A DNA stretch of 64,000 nt, taken from assembly GCF_019084045.1 (NCBI RefSeq), contig NZ_JAHRED010000007.1, forward strand, positions 62,001 to 126,000. The letters are read 5' to 3'. Below, piece after piece: positions 26,896 through 36,183 of the stretch. Position 1 is the first letter of the stretch; every line of letters begins with the position of its first letter. Source of the DNA: Paeniglutamicibacter quisquiliarum. GTDB taxonomy: Bacteria; Actinomycetota; Actinomycetes; Actinomycetales; Micrococcaceae. The notes beneath the pieces were generated by a model, which saw only the letters and a program-made list of their open reading frames with translations, was not told the DNA's origin and did not search any database. Position numbers and translations under genes: made by a program.

Positions 26896-27708
26896 TTACT
26901 TGTCGCCCATGTGCAGCAGTGCGAGGTCGATGTATTTCTCGGCCTTATTCACGGCCGCCTCCAGGTCCTCCGGCTGGGAGATGCTGACCGAGACGTTGTT
27001 TTGGCCGTCGTAGCCGGCCACGGTCAGCGTCGTGATGGACTGGCCCATCACCTTCACGTCGGTCACGGTGGCCATCGTGGTCTGCGCCGTGGTGCTGGCC
27101 TTGGCGTCCTTGACCTCCGCGGTGGCTTCCTGGTCCTGCATGGTCAGCGTGAATTTGCTGCAGTCGGCCTTGTCTTCCGCGGCCTGCTGCATCAGCTTCT
27201 CCAGGATCTCTGCTTCCTCGTAGGAGGCGATGCTGACGGCGGTGCTCACGTCGTTGGGCTCGGCGGGCAGGACCAGTACCGCCATGGTGACGCGCTCGAG
27301 CATCTCGCTCATGCCGGCCACCGCGAACTCACCACACTCCGCCGGACTGACCTTCATGCCCGACACGATCTCCTCGATGGTGCCCATGCTTGCCCGGAGT
27401 TCGGCGTCCTTGAGGACCTGCGCATCGTCCTTGCCATATTCCTTTTCCAAGGCCTGCGCGACCTTCACCAGCTGGTTCGCGGTCAGTTGCTTCCCGGTGG
27501 CGGCGCTCGGCTCGGTGGTTGCCACGGAGCTTGGCGCGGATGGCCCGGCGGATCCGGGTCCCGTCAACGGCGCCGCCGAACCGGACGAGGACTCGGCCGT
27601 GGCGGTCTGTCCCGGCTGGGTGGCTGCACCCGGCGTGGATTCCGCCGCACATCCGGTGACGGCAAGTGTTGCGGCAATGGGCAATGCCCACAGTGCTGTT
27701 TTCTTCAT
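26896..27708 (-). CDS. Lipoprotein of unknown function (paralogue A)
   Basis: Exported lipoprotein, 270 aa: MKKTALWALPIAATLAVTGC carries a lipobox (VTGC), followed by a Thr/Ser/Pro/Gly-rich linker to about residue 75 and a globular domain with two conserved cysteines (AECGEFAVAGMSEML; DKADCSKFTLTMQDQ). The domain matches the next protein in layout (cysteine, helix with Met-Ala-(V/A)-x-(V/I)-LP, later cysteine, strand-rich end), so they are paralogues. Start is the ATG behind GGGGAG. Surface or cell-wall location is implied; ligand unknown. Confidence 0.8.
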   Translation of the reverse strand: MKKTALWALPIAATLAVTGCAAESTPGAATQPGQTATAESSSGSAAPLTGPGSAGPSAPSSVATTEPSAATGKQLTANQLVKVAQALEKEYGKDDAQVLKDAELRASMGTIEEIVSGMKVSPAECGEFAVAGMSEMLERVTMAVLVLPAEPNDVSTAVSIASYEEAEILEKLMQQAAEDKADCSKFTLTMQDQEATAEVKDAKASTTAQTTMATVTDVKVMGQSITTLTVAGYDGQNNVSVSISQPEDLEAAVNKAEKYIDLALLHMGDK

Positions 27709-27881
27709 CTTCTCCCCCGAGGCGTATGAATGGAACGCTATTCCGGCCACCATGGTGGCAGCCATGGGCAACACCTTACCGAATAAAACTAGTCGTGGGA
27801 GGAAATGTTCGGCAGGAGTTTTCCGTCTTCGCCTGGGCAGGTCCCGTCGGGCCGGGAGAGGGAACCCCGGGTGCGGGGCCG

Positions 27882-28676
27882 CTACGGTGCAGGGGTCGCC
27901 GCGGGCGATGCCGCGCGCAGGATCCCCAGCATGGCCTCGGCATCCTTCAGCGCCTGGGCGGCGGCGGCCTCGGCGGTGTCCTTCACCGCGCGGGTTGCCG
28001 TCAGCATGATGTTCCCGTCAATGACGCGCACCGACACCTGCTTGCTCCTGGCGCTCCCGTTCACGCTTTCCAGCATCGTTGCCGAGGTGTAGGGGGCCGA
28101 GCTCGTGGCGTCGAGCCGCGACAACCGCGAAACGATCCTTTGGCCGTCCGCGGTGAGCGTGTAGGTGCCGCAGGATTCATCCAGGTGTTGCTGCGCCGCC
28201 ACGTCGGCCACCAGGGCCGCACGGTCCCGGTAGGAGGCCACCGTCAGGTCCCCGCCGGCCTGCTGCGGCAGGATCGCCGCGGCCATCGCGGCCTGGTCCA
28301 GCTGGTCCTTGAGGCTGCCCAGCCCGTAGAGCCCGCACTTGGCCGGGACCACGGTGATGCCCTCGAGCCATTTTTCCGCCTGCGGCAGTTGCCGGCGCAG
28401 GCTTTCATGGTCGTTGACCACGGTTCCCGGGGTTGCCTTGGCCCATTGCTGCACGGCCCCCTTGAGTGCCGCGGCATCCAGGTACCCCAGGGCGGCCGGG
28501 GCCGAGGGTGCCTGCGGCGATTCCTGGGAGCCCGGCGCGGTGACCGGGACCTCCACGGCGGTCGGGGATGGGGCGGACGGCCCCGGGGCGTCGGTGCAGC
28601 CGGCGAGGGCCAGCAGCAAGCCGGCGGCCCCCAGCACGGCGAGGGTCTTGCGAATGGTTTCGTTGGTCCTTGGCAT
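27882..28676 (-). CDS. Lipoprotein of unknown function (paralogue B)
   Basis: Lipoprotein of 264 aa: MPRTNETIRKTLAVLGAAGLLLALAGC ends in a LAGC lipobox. A Pro/Ala/Ser-rich linker precedes a domain with cysteines in PAKCGLYGLG and DESCGTYTLTADGQ, spaced like those of the downstream paralogue at 26896-27708, and ending VSVRVIDGNIMLTATRAV. The two lie in tandem with about 170 bases between, probably an old duplication. The start at MPRTN is chosen over the longer reading from 28757, which lacks signal-peptide character. Function unknown. Confidence 0.78.
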   Translation of the reverse strand: MPRTNETIRKTLAVLGAAGLLLALAGCTDAPGPSAPSPTAVEVPVTAPGSQESPQAPSAPAALGYLDAAALKGAVQQWAKATPGTVVNDHESLRRQLPQAEKWLEGITVVPAKCGLYGLGSLKDQLDQAAMAAAILPQQAGGDLTVASYRDRAALVADVAAQQHLDESCGTYTLTADGQRIVSRLSRLDATSSAPYTSATMLESVNGSARSKQVSVRVIDGNIMLTATRAVKDTAEAAAAQALKDAEAMLGILRAASPAATPAP

Positions 28677-28769
28677 GTGGGACGTCAAGCTCTGGCTTTC
28701 CGGTCGGCGGCCCGTGCCGGGGAGCGCCGTTTCCGTGGTGGATGGGATTGCCGGCAACCGCCGGGCGGG

Positions 28770-29678
28770 TCAGAAAAGGATGGTGGCGAACTCCCCGACC
28801 TCTTCGAAACCGACCTTGCGATAGGTGGCAAGGGCCGGGGCGTTGTAGTCGTTGACATAGAGGCTGGTGGTGGGGGCCAGGCGCAGGGCGTAGTCGGCGA
28901 CCGCCGCCATGTAGCCCGCGGCCTTCCCGTTGCCGCGGTGCCCGGGGTTCATCCAGACACCCTGGATCTGCGTGGCGCGGGTGGTGACGGTGCCCAGCTC
29001 GGCCTTGAAGCGGATCTCGCCGTTCGGATCGAGGGAAATGAGCGAATGCCCCGAATGGATCAGCGAGCGGACCCTGGAGCGGTAGAACGATCCCCCGTTG
29101 ACCAGGGGCGAGTAGCCCAGCTCCTCCTCGAACATCAGGGCGCAGGCGGGCAGCACCAGGTCGTACTCCCCCGAATGACTGGCCCGCAGGGAGGTGTCCG
29201 GCTCAATGGCGGGGGCGCCGGAAAGCGTCATCAGCGGCTGGTTGGGCCGCACGCTGAAGGCCTGCTGCGGCCCGTCGACGAGGACCTTCCACATCCCCAT
29301 GACCGCCTCGGCGGGGCCGAAGCAGGAGGCAAAGGAGCGGTTGAGCGATTTCACCACGTGGCCGAATTCCTCGGCGTCCCCGGCGGTGACGTTGATGGGG
29401 ACAATGTTGGCCCCGACCCAACAGGCCGAGACCAGCAGTCCGCCGTCGAACCTGCCCACGATGAGCGAGCCGCCCAGCCCGGGCCGGGCCGAGCCGGTGA
29501 CCGCCAGCTGCGCATCCATGAAGATATTGGCAACGGGGTCGGAGGAAACGAGGGCGCGGAGAGCCGCGGTATCCGCATCGTCCAGGACACGGATACTTGC
29601 GGAGAGCGACTCTCCGGCGCCCGGGTTGCGTCTAGCTGACGGTAACCACGGGGCCACCTTGGACAGGATTTTCTCCAT
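28770..29678 (-). CDS. DUF4081 GNAT acetyltransferase-like protein
   Basis: 302-aa protein of the DUF4081/GNAT type found next to ispG in Actinobacteria (Rv2867c in M. tuberculosis). The N-terminal half ([20 protein letters not shown] to [13 protein letters not shown]) is DUF4081; the C-terminal half is a GNAT fold with [21 protein letters not shown] (acetyl-CoA loop R/Q-x-x-G-x-G/A) and [22 protein letters not shown]. Substrate unknown. The ATG at 29678 with GGGGGA upstream overlaps ispG by 47 bases; no start codon lies between the ispG stop and the conserved domain, so overlap is real. Confidence 0.87.
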   Translation of the reverse strand: MEKILSKVAPWLPSARRNPGAGESLSASIRVLDDADTAALRALVSSDPVANIFMDAQLAVTGSARPGLGGSLIVGRFDGGLLVSACWVGANIVPINVTAGDAEEFGHVVKSLNRSFASCFGPAEAVMGMWKVLVDGPQQAFSVRPNQPLMTLSGAPAIEPDTSLRASHSGEYDLVLPACALMFEEELGYSPLVNGGSFYRSRVRSLIHSGHSLISLDPNGEIRFKAELGTVTTRATQIQGVWMNPGHRGNGKAAGYMAAVADYALRLAPTTSLYVNDYNAPALATYRKVGFEEVGEFATILF

Positions 29679-30843
29679 CCACGTCCCCCATTTCCTCGGC
29701 GATGCGCATCGCCTCTTCAATCAGTGTCTCAACAATCTGGTCTTCGGGCACCGTCTTGATGACTTCGCCCTTCACAAAGATCTGGCCCTTGCCGTTGCCC
29801 GAGGCCACGCCGAGGTCAGCCTCGCGGGCCTCGCCGGGTCCGTTGACGACGCAGCCCATGACTGCCACGCGCAGCGGGACCTCGAGGCCCTCCAGCCCGG
29901 CGGTGACCTGGTCGGCGAGCGTGTACACGTCGACCTGGGCACGGCCGCAGGACGGGCAGGAAACGATTTCGAGCTTGCGCGGGCGCAGGTTCAGCGACTG
30001 TAGGATCTGCGCGCCGACCTTGACCTCCTCGACCGGCGGGGCCGAGAGCGAGACGCGGATGGTGTCGCCGATGCCCTTGGAGAGCAGCGCGCCAAAGGCC
30101 GTGGCCGACTTGATGGTGCCCTGGAAGGCGGGTCCCGCCTCGGTGACGCCCAGGTGCAGCGGCCAGTCGCCGCGTTCGGCCAACAGCTCGTAGGCGCGGA
30201 CCATGACCACGGGGTCGTTGTGCTTGACCGAGATCTTGAAGTCGTGGAAGTCGTGTTCCTCGAAGAGCGAGGCTTCCCAGACCGCGGATTCGACCAGCGC
30301 CTCCGGGGTTGCCTTGCCGTACTTCTCCATCAGGCGCGGGTCCAGGGACCCGGCATTGACGCCGATGCGGATCGAGGTGCCGGCTGCCTTGGCGGCCTCG
30401 GCGATCTGCTTGACCTGGTCGTCGAACTTGCGGATGTTGCCCGGGTTCACTCGGACCGCGGCGCAGCCTGCGTCGATGGCGGCGAAGACGTACTTCGGCT
30501 GGAAGTGGATGTCGGCGATCACGGGGATCTGCGACTTCTTCGCGATGATCGGCAGCGCCAGCGCATCGTCGGCCGACGGGCAGGCAACGCGCACGATGTC
30601 GCAGCCGGTGGCGGTGAGCTCGGCGATCTGCTGCAGCGTTGCGTTGATGTCGGTGGTCGGCGTCGTGGTCATCGACTGGATGCTGACCGGGCTGTCGGAA
30701 CCAACACCGACGGAGCCGACCTTGATCTGTCGGGTCTTGCGTCGCGGTGCGAGGACAGGGGGTGGCGTCGATGGCATGCCGAGGCTGACCGGGATCGAGG
30801 TCAAGATTTCCTCCGAGGTGTTGAGAATGGAAGCTTTTTCCAT
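29632..30843 (-). CDS. ispG: HMB-PP synthase IspG (flavodoxin-dependent)
   Basis: Penultimate step of the MEP isoprenoid pathway: MEcPP to (E)-4-hydroxy-3-methylbut-2-enyl diphosphate. 403 aa. The TIM-barrel part includes [18 protein letters not shown] and VRVNPGNI; the [4Fe-4S] cluster ligands are the cysteines of [12 protein letters not shown] and [11 protein letters not shown], with the following glutamate conserved. The ATG follows GGGGGGATA. With dxr in this window it gives two MEP enzymes; in other actinobacteria they flank rseP directly, whereas here an 8-kb island lies between ispG and rseP. Confidence 0.96.
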   Translation of the reverse strand: MEKASILNTSEEILTSIPVSLGMPSTPPPVLAPRRKTRQIKVGSVGVGSDSPVSIQSMTTTPTTDINATLQQIAELTATGCDIVRVACPSADDALALPIIAKKSQIPVIADIHFQPKYVFAAIDAGCAAVRVNPGNIRKFDDQVKQIAEAAKAAGTSIRIGVNAGSLDPRLMEKYGKATPEALVESAVWEASLFEEHDFHDFKISVKHNDPVVMVRAYELLAERGDWPLHLGVTEAGPAFQGTIKSATAFGALLSKGIGDTIRVSLSAPPVEEVKVGAQILQSLNLRPRKLEIVSCPSCGRAQVDVYTLADQVTAGLEGLEVPLRVAVMGCVVNGPGEAREADLGVASGNGKGQIFVKGEVIKTVPEDQIVETLIEEAMRIAEEMGDVDGENPVQGGPVVTVS

Positions 30844-30942
30844 TATCCCCCCGCGATCCGGCAACCGGGGCCGTAATCTCGCAGGGCGAAGCCGGATGCG
30901 CGGCCACGGCGGCAAAGTGCCGTGATCACGCGGGTTTGCTAC

Positions 30943-31233
30943 CTAGGCGTGGTGACTGAGCTCACCCGTGACCGGGCTCCATTCGGTGATCCGCAGCACC
31001 GCAACGGCGCCGCTGATCGCAAACGGGTCGTTCTTCAGGGTTTCCGCGAGCGCGGCCTGGCTGGGCGCGGACAGCAGCAACAGGGCGCCGGATCCATCGA
31101 CGTAGGGGCCGGAGGCGACCAGGGCGATCTCGCCGGCCAATCCGGACAGGAACTCGCGGTGCCCGGGGCGGTGCTCATCACGAATGGCATCGGAACCGGC
31201 GGCGTACACATATTCAACTGCGAAAACACTCAT
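30943..31233 (-). CDS. YciI family protein
   Basis: Small protein of 96 aa of the YciI/YCII ferredoxin-like fold. It starts [38 protein letters not shown] carries the His and Asp region of the family, and LAETLKNDPFAISGAV completes it. YciI members are dimeric and thought to be enzymes, activity mostly unknown. It is 100 bp upstream of ispG on the same strand and so may be part of its transcript. It is the last gene on the ispG side before the accessory island. Confidence 0.85.
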   Translation of the reverse strand: MSVFAVEYVYAAGSDAIRDEHRPGHREFLSGLAGEIALVASGPYVDGSGALLLLSAPSQAALAETLKNDPFAISGAVAVLRITEWSPVTGELSHHA

Positions 31234-31243
31234 GGGCAACAGC

Positions 31244-31753
31244 CTAACCGGTGCGTTGGGCAACTCTGATGCTTAATACGACACACCGGGGCCGGTGAGC
31301 CGTAACCACGGCGCCACTATGGCGACTCCGAAACCAGTGGCCCGACCGGCCTTGGCCGGACGGAGATTTCCAGCGAACAGCCAATGGTGCCCATGGGTTG
31401 GGCCATGGAGCTTCAGGGGACTCGCGGGGGTCGAGAAGCCAACGAAGCGAGGGAACCTGGCGGAAGAGCACGGGGTTGTTGCGCAGCACGTCCAGGTCGG
31501 AGACGAGTACGCCGTCGGCGAGCATCACCGCGAGCGAACCGATGATCAGCCAGGAGCGGTAGATGACTTCCTCGGGGGCGAACCGGGAAATGCTGTCGTC
31601 ACGCAAGGAGCCGACACCGGTCCCACCCACGCACGGTTCGAGCGCGTTCAGTCCAGCGTGGGAAACGGCCGAATGGCCGGTCAGGGCAGCCGGAACAGAC
31701 GGGGATGCCTGGGTCACCTTGAGCGTCGCGTGTTTCCTGATCTGGCGAGGCAT
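31244..31753 (-). pseudogene. IS1380-family transposase remnant
   Basis: The reading from MPRQIRKHATLKVTQASPSV through TGHSAVSHAGLNAL and IIGSLAVMLADGVLVSDLDVLRNNPVLFRQV resembles the N-terminal domain of IS1380-type transposases (the GSLAVMLAxGxxxxxDLDxLR segment is distinctive). Similarity stops near 31447, and neither the catalytic core nor the C-terminus follows, so only about 100 residues remain of a protein normally over 430 aa. No complete terminal repeats were found. It marks the ispG-proximal edge of the accessory island. Confidence 0.55.
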
Positions 31754-31816
31754 GAAGTGGGGTAATTTCTTACCCAGACCTGAAACCCTTCTCGGTCCCA
31801 ATCACGCGCCAAGAAA

Positions 31817-31917
31817 CCAAGGGTCCGGACACCGATTAGCAGTCTTCCAGCCAGCGACTTTCCCGGAAATCCGCAATTCTGGCTCATCCCACCGCGTTGC
31901 CATGTCCAGACCCTTGG
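31817..31917. repeat. Inverted repeat containing 33-bp repeat, copy 1
   Basis: Bases 31880-31912 are identical, 33 of 33, to 35914-35946. Around it CCAAGGGTCCGGACA (31817-31831) and TGTCCAGACCCTTGG (31903-31917) form an inverted repeat with one mismatch and a 71-base spacer. It lies beyond the 3' end of the septum-formation-type lipoprotein gene. Confidence 0.8.
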
Positions 31918-31940
31918 AGTCCAAGAGTGCTTAGCCCGGG

Positions 31941-32426
31941 CTAGGCTTTGCTGCCCTTGAGGGAGCCGGTGGTCATTGCGCCCGAAGGATCCCCGATCAG
32001 GCACTGAACGATCCTGTCGCCGTCCGCCCAGCTTTCATTGGTGGGCTGCATGACCGTGAAATCGAGCTCGGAGTCATCATATGCGACTCCCACGAAGGAG
32101 CTGAACGCGTTAATGCAGCTCGTCTCCGCCAGCTCATCCATGGCCTCGACGGTGTCGGGGAACTTCTCTAGATCGATGGTGAATTCGTGGAAGACCTCAA
32201 GGGAGTGCGGCTTTTCGCAAGGTACCACCGGGACCCGGTCCAGTTCACCTTCACCGGGATCGTTGAGGCAATCGCCGAGGCGAATGGAGAACGCGTCCGC
32301 GTTGACTTCGTCGCTGATCTTTCCGGCTACGTCACGGGGGGCCTCTTTGGCTGGGATGAGTGAACAGCTGCTCATAGCCAAAAGTCCGATAGTGAGCCAC
32401 ACCCCGGCGGTGGTCGACCTGATCAT
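31941..32426 (-). CDS. Septum-formation-type lipoprotein
   Basis: Lipoprotein of 161 aa with a signal peptide (MIRSTTAGVWLTIGLLAMSSC, lipobox MSSC). The mature domain fits the actinobacterial Septum_form family (pfam13845): FSIRLGDCLND, VPVVPCEKPHSLEVFHEFTI, SCINAFSSFVG, and a closing ESWADGDRIVQCLIGD; the four cysteines of the mature domain probably form two disulfides. The name of the family derives from an uncertain link to septation; function is unproven. It is alone on the minus strand inside the low-GC island. Confidence 0.8.
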   Translation of the reverse strand: MIRSTTAGVWLTIGLLAMSSCSLIPAKEAPRDVAGKISDEVNADAFSIRLGDCLNDPGEGELDRVPVVPCEKPHSLEVFHEFTIDLEKFPDTVEAMDELAETSCINAFSSFVGVAYDDSELDFTVMQPTNESWADGDRIVQCLIGDPSGAMTTGSLKGSKA

Positions 32427-32968
32427 TATTTGTCCTTCTCGCGATGGAATTTATGAATTGATTCTAGTGCTCAAAGATCAATTCTGTCCCGCCAAATTCG
32501 TGTATATCAAGAAAAGTCGATCGCTGTTCTTTGCACAGGTCTAAATAATTTTTGGAGCCGGGTGCGCAGATGCGGTAGGTCCCGTTTGCGTTGATGTCCG
32601 CTTCGCGGTGGATTCCCCCGGCCGAACCGGCGGCATCTGGACGGGCCATCGTGGTGACCGGGAACCACGATCGTAAGGCCGTTCCGTGCCGCAATGGTCG
32701 GATTTCTGTTGCATGTCGCGCGGATTGACTCCGGGGACAGTGCAGTCCTGACCGCTTCCCTGCGTCACACAGAGAGGAATTGTCCCACGATCTGGACGCG
32801 GCGTTGTTAAACAAACCAAACATGACTTTTCAGGCGGCTCGCGAAAGGTGTTGAATAGGAAACATTTGATTCACATAAAGCAATATGACGACATGCATCC
32901 GGAGTGGATTATCCGCGCCACCTAGCGTGGAATGCGCAATTATTAGCCACTTGCTCGGAGCACCAGAT
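32427..32968. other. Divergent intergenic region, no gene supported
   Basis: About 540 bp between the lipoprotein and the permease, AT-rich near 32530-32560. A 119-codon minus-strand frame (32464-32823) has no signal, motif or good codon bias, and I do not support it. Promoters for both flanking genes must lie here, but no unambiguous -35/-10 pair stands out. Confidence 0.4.
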
Positions 32969-34462
32969 ATGCAGCCAGATTCAGCGACCATTACCTCTGG
33001 ACAAAGAGAGGTTTCCGGTTCCGATCCGGGTACGCAAGAATCCAAGGCCCAAGCGACGGATCCACCCTCCGGATTGCACCGAAGCATGGGGCCCCGCCAC
33101 CTCATCATGATCGCGATGGGTGGGGTGATTGGCTCAGGGCTTTTTCTCAGTTCGGGCTACACCATCGCCCAGGCCGGTCCGCTGGGGGCCGTTTTGGCGT
33201 ATCTCGTGGGCGCATTCGTGGTGTATTTGGTGATGTCTTGCCTGGGTGAACTGGCGGTTGCCTACCCTGTGGCGGGAGCCTTTCACATTTACGCGGCCAG
33301 GTCTATTGGACCGGCAACAGGGTTCACGACCGCGTGGCTCTATTGGCTGTGCTGGGCCGTTGCGCTTGGCTCGGAGTTTACCGCCAGCGGCCTGCTGATG
33401 CAGCGATGGTTCCCGGACGTGGAGGTTTGGGTGTGGTGCTTGGTGTTTGCCGTTCTGGTGTTTGGGTTCAACGCTTTCTCCGCACGTCTTTTCGGTGAAG
33501 CCGAATTCTGGCTGTCCCTGGTCAAGGTGGCAACGATTGTCGCCTTGATCGTCTTTGGTGGTGCCGCCTTGCTGGGATTTCGACCGTTGGCAACCGACAG
33601 TGGAACGCCACTGCTGCTGAATAACTTCGTCACGAACGAAGGCTTGTTCCCCCAAGGCTTCTCCGGCGTCCTCGTCACCACCCTTGCGGTTTTTTATGCC
33701 TTCTCGGGGTCGGAACTCATTGGTGTTGCCGCTGGCGAAACTAAAGATCCTGCACGCTCGATTCCCAAGGCGTTGCGGGCCACGGTATTTAGGCTGTTGA
33801 TTTTCTTTGTTGGTGCTATTACCGTCATTGCAGCCACCGTGCCCTATGGCAATGTGGGACTGGATGAAAGTCCGTTTGTGACGGTTTTTGGCAGCCTCGG
33901 CATTCCCTACGCGGCCGACATCATGAACTTCGTCATCATCACTGCCTTGTTGTCCGCGGGCAACAGCGGACTCTATTCCTGCGCCCGTATGTTGTTTTCT
34001 TTAGCTGATGAGGGCCACGCACCGAAGGTGTTTAAAAGGCTCACCCGTCGCGGTGTTCCGTTGATAGCCCTGAGCGTCAGCATGCTGGGTGGACTTGCCT
34101 CGCTTTTCTGCAGCGTCATGGCAGCCGAATCTGTTTATCTGGTCTTGGTTTCTATTGCGGGTTTCGCGGTGGTGGGCGTGTGGATGTCCATTTCCGCTTC
34201 GCACTTCTTTCACCGCAGAAACTTCGTGCGCCTCGGCGGGGATGTCTCCGCCTTGGCCTACAAATCACCGATCTACCCTGTGGTCCCAATTCTTGCCTTC
34301 ACCCTGTGCCTGATCTCGGTCATCGGGCTCGCCTTTGACCCAAACCAGGTAGCTGCGCTTTACTTCGGCGTCCCGTTTGTGGGCGCCTGCTACCTGTTTT
34401 TTTACATCCGCCATGGTCGCCGTTCCGCGGCCAGCTTGAAAGAAAGCCCCATGTCTCGATGA
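32969..34462 (+). CDS. APC family amino acid permease
   Basis: Amino-acid/proton symporter of the AAT (basic/aromatic permease) group, 497 aa, about 12 membrane helices. After a soluble N-terminus, HRSMGPRHLIMIAMGGVIGSGLFLSSG is the helix-1 signature with the GxIGxGLF unwound segment; VAYPVAGAFHIYAARSIGPATGF and FYAFSGSELIGVAAGETKDPARSIPKA are further family hallmarks. The ATG at 32969 has CGGAG upstream. Its last codons overlap the monooxygenase start (ATGA), so the two are translationally coupled: the permease likely imports the substrate or precursor that the monooxygenase uses (inference). GC is lower than in the core genes. Confidence 0.9.
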   Translation: MQPDSATITSGQREVSGSDPGTQESKAQATDPPSGLHRSMGPRHLIMIAMGGVIGSGLFLSSGYTIAQAGPLGAVLAYLVGAFVVYLVMSCLGELAVAYPVAGAFHIYAARSIGPATGFTTAWLYWLCWAVALGSEFTASGLLMQRWFPDVEVWVWCLVFAVLVFGFNAFSARLFGEAEFWLSLVKVATIVALIVFGGAALLGFRPLATDSGTPLLLNNFVTNEGLFPQGFSGVLVTTLAVFYAFSGSELIGVAAGETKDPARSIPKALRATVFRLLIFFVGAITVIAATVPYGNVGLDESPFVTVFGSLGIPYAADIMNFVIITALLSAGNSGLYSCARMLFSLADEGHAPKVFKRLTRRGVPLIALSVSMLGGLASLFCSVMAAESVYLVLVSIAGFAVVGVWMSISASHFFHRRNFVRLGGDVSALAYKSPIYPVVPILAFTLCLISVIGLAFDPNQVAALYFGVPFVGACYLFFYIRHGRRSAASLKESPMSR

Positions 34463-35853
34463 ACGCTTCAACTCCGTCCCCACTTCTCTTTTCCCTTTAC
34501 GAACAAGCCACCGTCGGTTGCGGTGGTGCACCAAGCCTTTGGACTCACCCGCTGGACGATCGTCTGCAGGTAAATTCTCTGGATCGATGGAAAAACGTTG
34601 CCATCACCGCCGAACAGGCAAATCTCGACGCGCTCTTCTTCGCCGACGTGTTGGGTCTCTATGACGTCTATGGTGGGTCCGCCGATGCCGCGCTCAGCTG
34701 GGCAGTGGAGGCTCCGGCGAACGACCCCTTCGTTTATGTACCCGCTTTGGCCGCGCTGACCGAACGTCTTTCGTTCGTGATTACCGCATCGACGACGTAC
34801 GAACACCCGTTCGCTCTCGCCCGGCGATTTGGCACCTTGGACCACATCAGCAACGGCCGTATCGGCTGGAACATTGTGACCTCATATCTCGCTAGCGCCG
34901 CGCGCAACTTCGGCATGGACGAGATGCTAAAGCACGCCGACAGGTATGAGCGGGCCGACGAATTCATGGACGTCATCTACAAACTTCTTGAAGGCAGCTG
35001 GGCGGCGGACGCTGTTGTGGCAAATAAGGCGGAACGGGTTTATGCCCGTCCGGGCTCGGTTCAGCCCATCAACCACGTCGGCGCACATTTCCGGGTTGAC
35101 GGGCCATCGCTAACCTCCCCGTCATCACAGCGGACACCCGCCCTCTACCAAGCCGGCTGGTCACCACGTGGTCGAGAGTTTGCCGCTAAGCACGCCGAAA
35201 TGGTGCTGCTACCCAAGAAAGACCCGAACGAAATCGCCACCGGTTTGGCAGACATTCATCGGCGTGCGGCCGAACGAGGACGACCCGCGGGCGAGATTCG
35301 ATCGATGGCCTTGGCCAGAATCATCACCGCGCCCACCGCAATCGAGGCGCAAAAGAAGTACGACGATCTGCAAAGCAACTACCATCTGGAGGCACAGCTG
35401 GTTAGTTATGCCGGGGACACGGGCATCGACCTGAGCAAGTATGCCGACAACGAACCACTCACCACGGATTCCAACGGCCTGACGTCCTACGTCGTTAAGG
35501 GTGCTCCGACGGATAAACCACTGACAGCTGGAGACGTTCGCCGGAAGTTCGAAAACGTCACCCGCGGCACAGACTTGCTATTCATTGGGACGCCAGCGGA
35601 GGTTGCACGCCAGATTCAAGAACATGCGGCAACCTCTGGTCTCGATGGATACATGATCAATCCCTTGGTGAGCCCGGGATCGCTCAACGATTTCGCTGAA
35701 TTTGTGGTTCCGGAGCTTACCAAGCGCGGGCTCTACGATTCCGAACCGAAGTCGGGGACGTTGCGCTCCAGGCTCCGCAAGGACAAAACAGATCAGCTGT
35801 CGTCAACGTCGTACGGGGCATCGTTCCGGCAAACGGTGAGCCAATCCCGCTAA
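34459..35853 (+). CDS. Flavin-dependent monooxygenase, NtaA/SnaA/DszA type
   Basis: LLM-class (bacterial luciferase-like) FMNH2-dependent monooxygenase, 464 aa, of the NtaA/SnaA/DszA subgroup whose members oxidise nitrilotriacetate, pristinamycin precursors, dibenzothiophene sulfone and related compounds. Family segments: ANLDALFFADVLGLYDVYGGS, ASTTYEHPFALARRFGTLDHISNGRIGWNIVTS, HADRYERADEFMDVIYKLLEGSW and a VDGPSLTSPSSQRTPALYQAGWS loop. The partner flavin reductase is not encoded nearby, so FMNH2 must come from elsewhere. Substrate is unknown; coupling to an amino-acid permease suggests an amino-acid-like or N/S-containing compound. Confidence 0.9.
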   Translation: MNASTPSPLLFSLYEQATVGCGGAPSLWTHPLDDRLQVNSLDRWKNVAITAEQANLDALFFADVLGLYDVYGGSADAALSWAVEAPANDPFVYVPALAALTERLSFVITASTTYEHPFALARRFGTLDHISNGRIGWNIVTSYLASAARNFGMDEMLKHADRYERADEFMDVIYKLLEGSWAADAVVANKAERVYARPGSVQPINHVGAHFRVDGPSLTSPSSQRTPALYQAGWSPRGREFAAKHAEMVLLPKKDPNEIATGLADIHRRAAERGRPAGEIRSMALARIITAPTAIEAQKKYDDLQSNYHLEAQLVSYAGDTGIDLSKYADNEPLTTDSNGLTSYVVKGAPTDKPLTAGDVRRKFENVTRGTDLLFIGTPAEVARQIQEHAATSGLDGYMINPLVSPGSLNDFAEFVVPELTKRGLYDSEPKSGTLRSRLRKDKTDQLSSTSYGASFRQTVSQSR

Positions 35854-35898
35854 GTCCCGCGGGCTGGTTTGCCGCGGAGTTGAGTGGTCGTTGAGGTC

Positions 35899-35946
35899 CC
35901 AAGGGTCTGGACATGGCTCATCCCACCGCGTTGCCATGTCCAGACC
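35899..35946. repeat. Palindromic element with 33-bp repeat, copy 2
   Basis: Bases 35914-35946 match copy 1 exactly. Here GGTCTGGACATGGC (35904-35917) pairs perfectly with GCCATGTCCAGACC (35933-35946), giving a 14-bp stem and 15-base loop, 50 bases after the monooxygenase stop. Confidence 0.8.
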
Positions 35947-35985
35947 TCTGAGGCACCTCGGGCGATAAAAACCTCAGGGTAAACA

Positions 35986-36032
35986 AATCGGTCGGTGCAC
36001 CTTCACTTTTGGTGAAGCTACACCGACCGATT
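35986..36032 (+). terminator. Strong terminator hairpin
   Basis: AATCGGTCGGTG (35986-35997) pairs perfectly with CACCGACCGATT (36021-36032), with an inner CTTCAC/GTGAAG stem and TTTT loop, then TCTTTG. It ends the permease-monooxygenase operon and faces the convergent lipoprotein gene. Confidence 0.8.
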
Positions 36033-36183
36033 CTTTGTCAGCTCAATAAGTCCGAAAACGGACTACATTGATTATTTGGCTACGGCGTTGTTGACCTTGA
36101 GCTCGCGGTTCAATGGAATGTCGGCCCCCAAAGACTGAGGAAGCTGAGGGCACCCAACGAACGCTTACCGTCGCCATCAATGC

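Noticed and set aside
31753-31940. Copy 1 of the palindromic repeat as the intact end of the IS1380 element
   Set aside because: The second copy at 35.9 kb has no transposase sequence next to it, and no target-site duplication is visible, so the link to the IS is not supported.
32464-32823. 119-codon minus-strand frame in the permease upstream region
   Set aside because: No ribosome binding site, no motif and poor codon bias; overlapped by another equally unconvincing frame.
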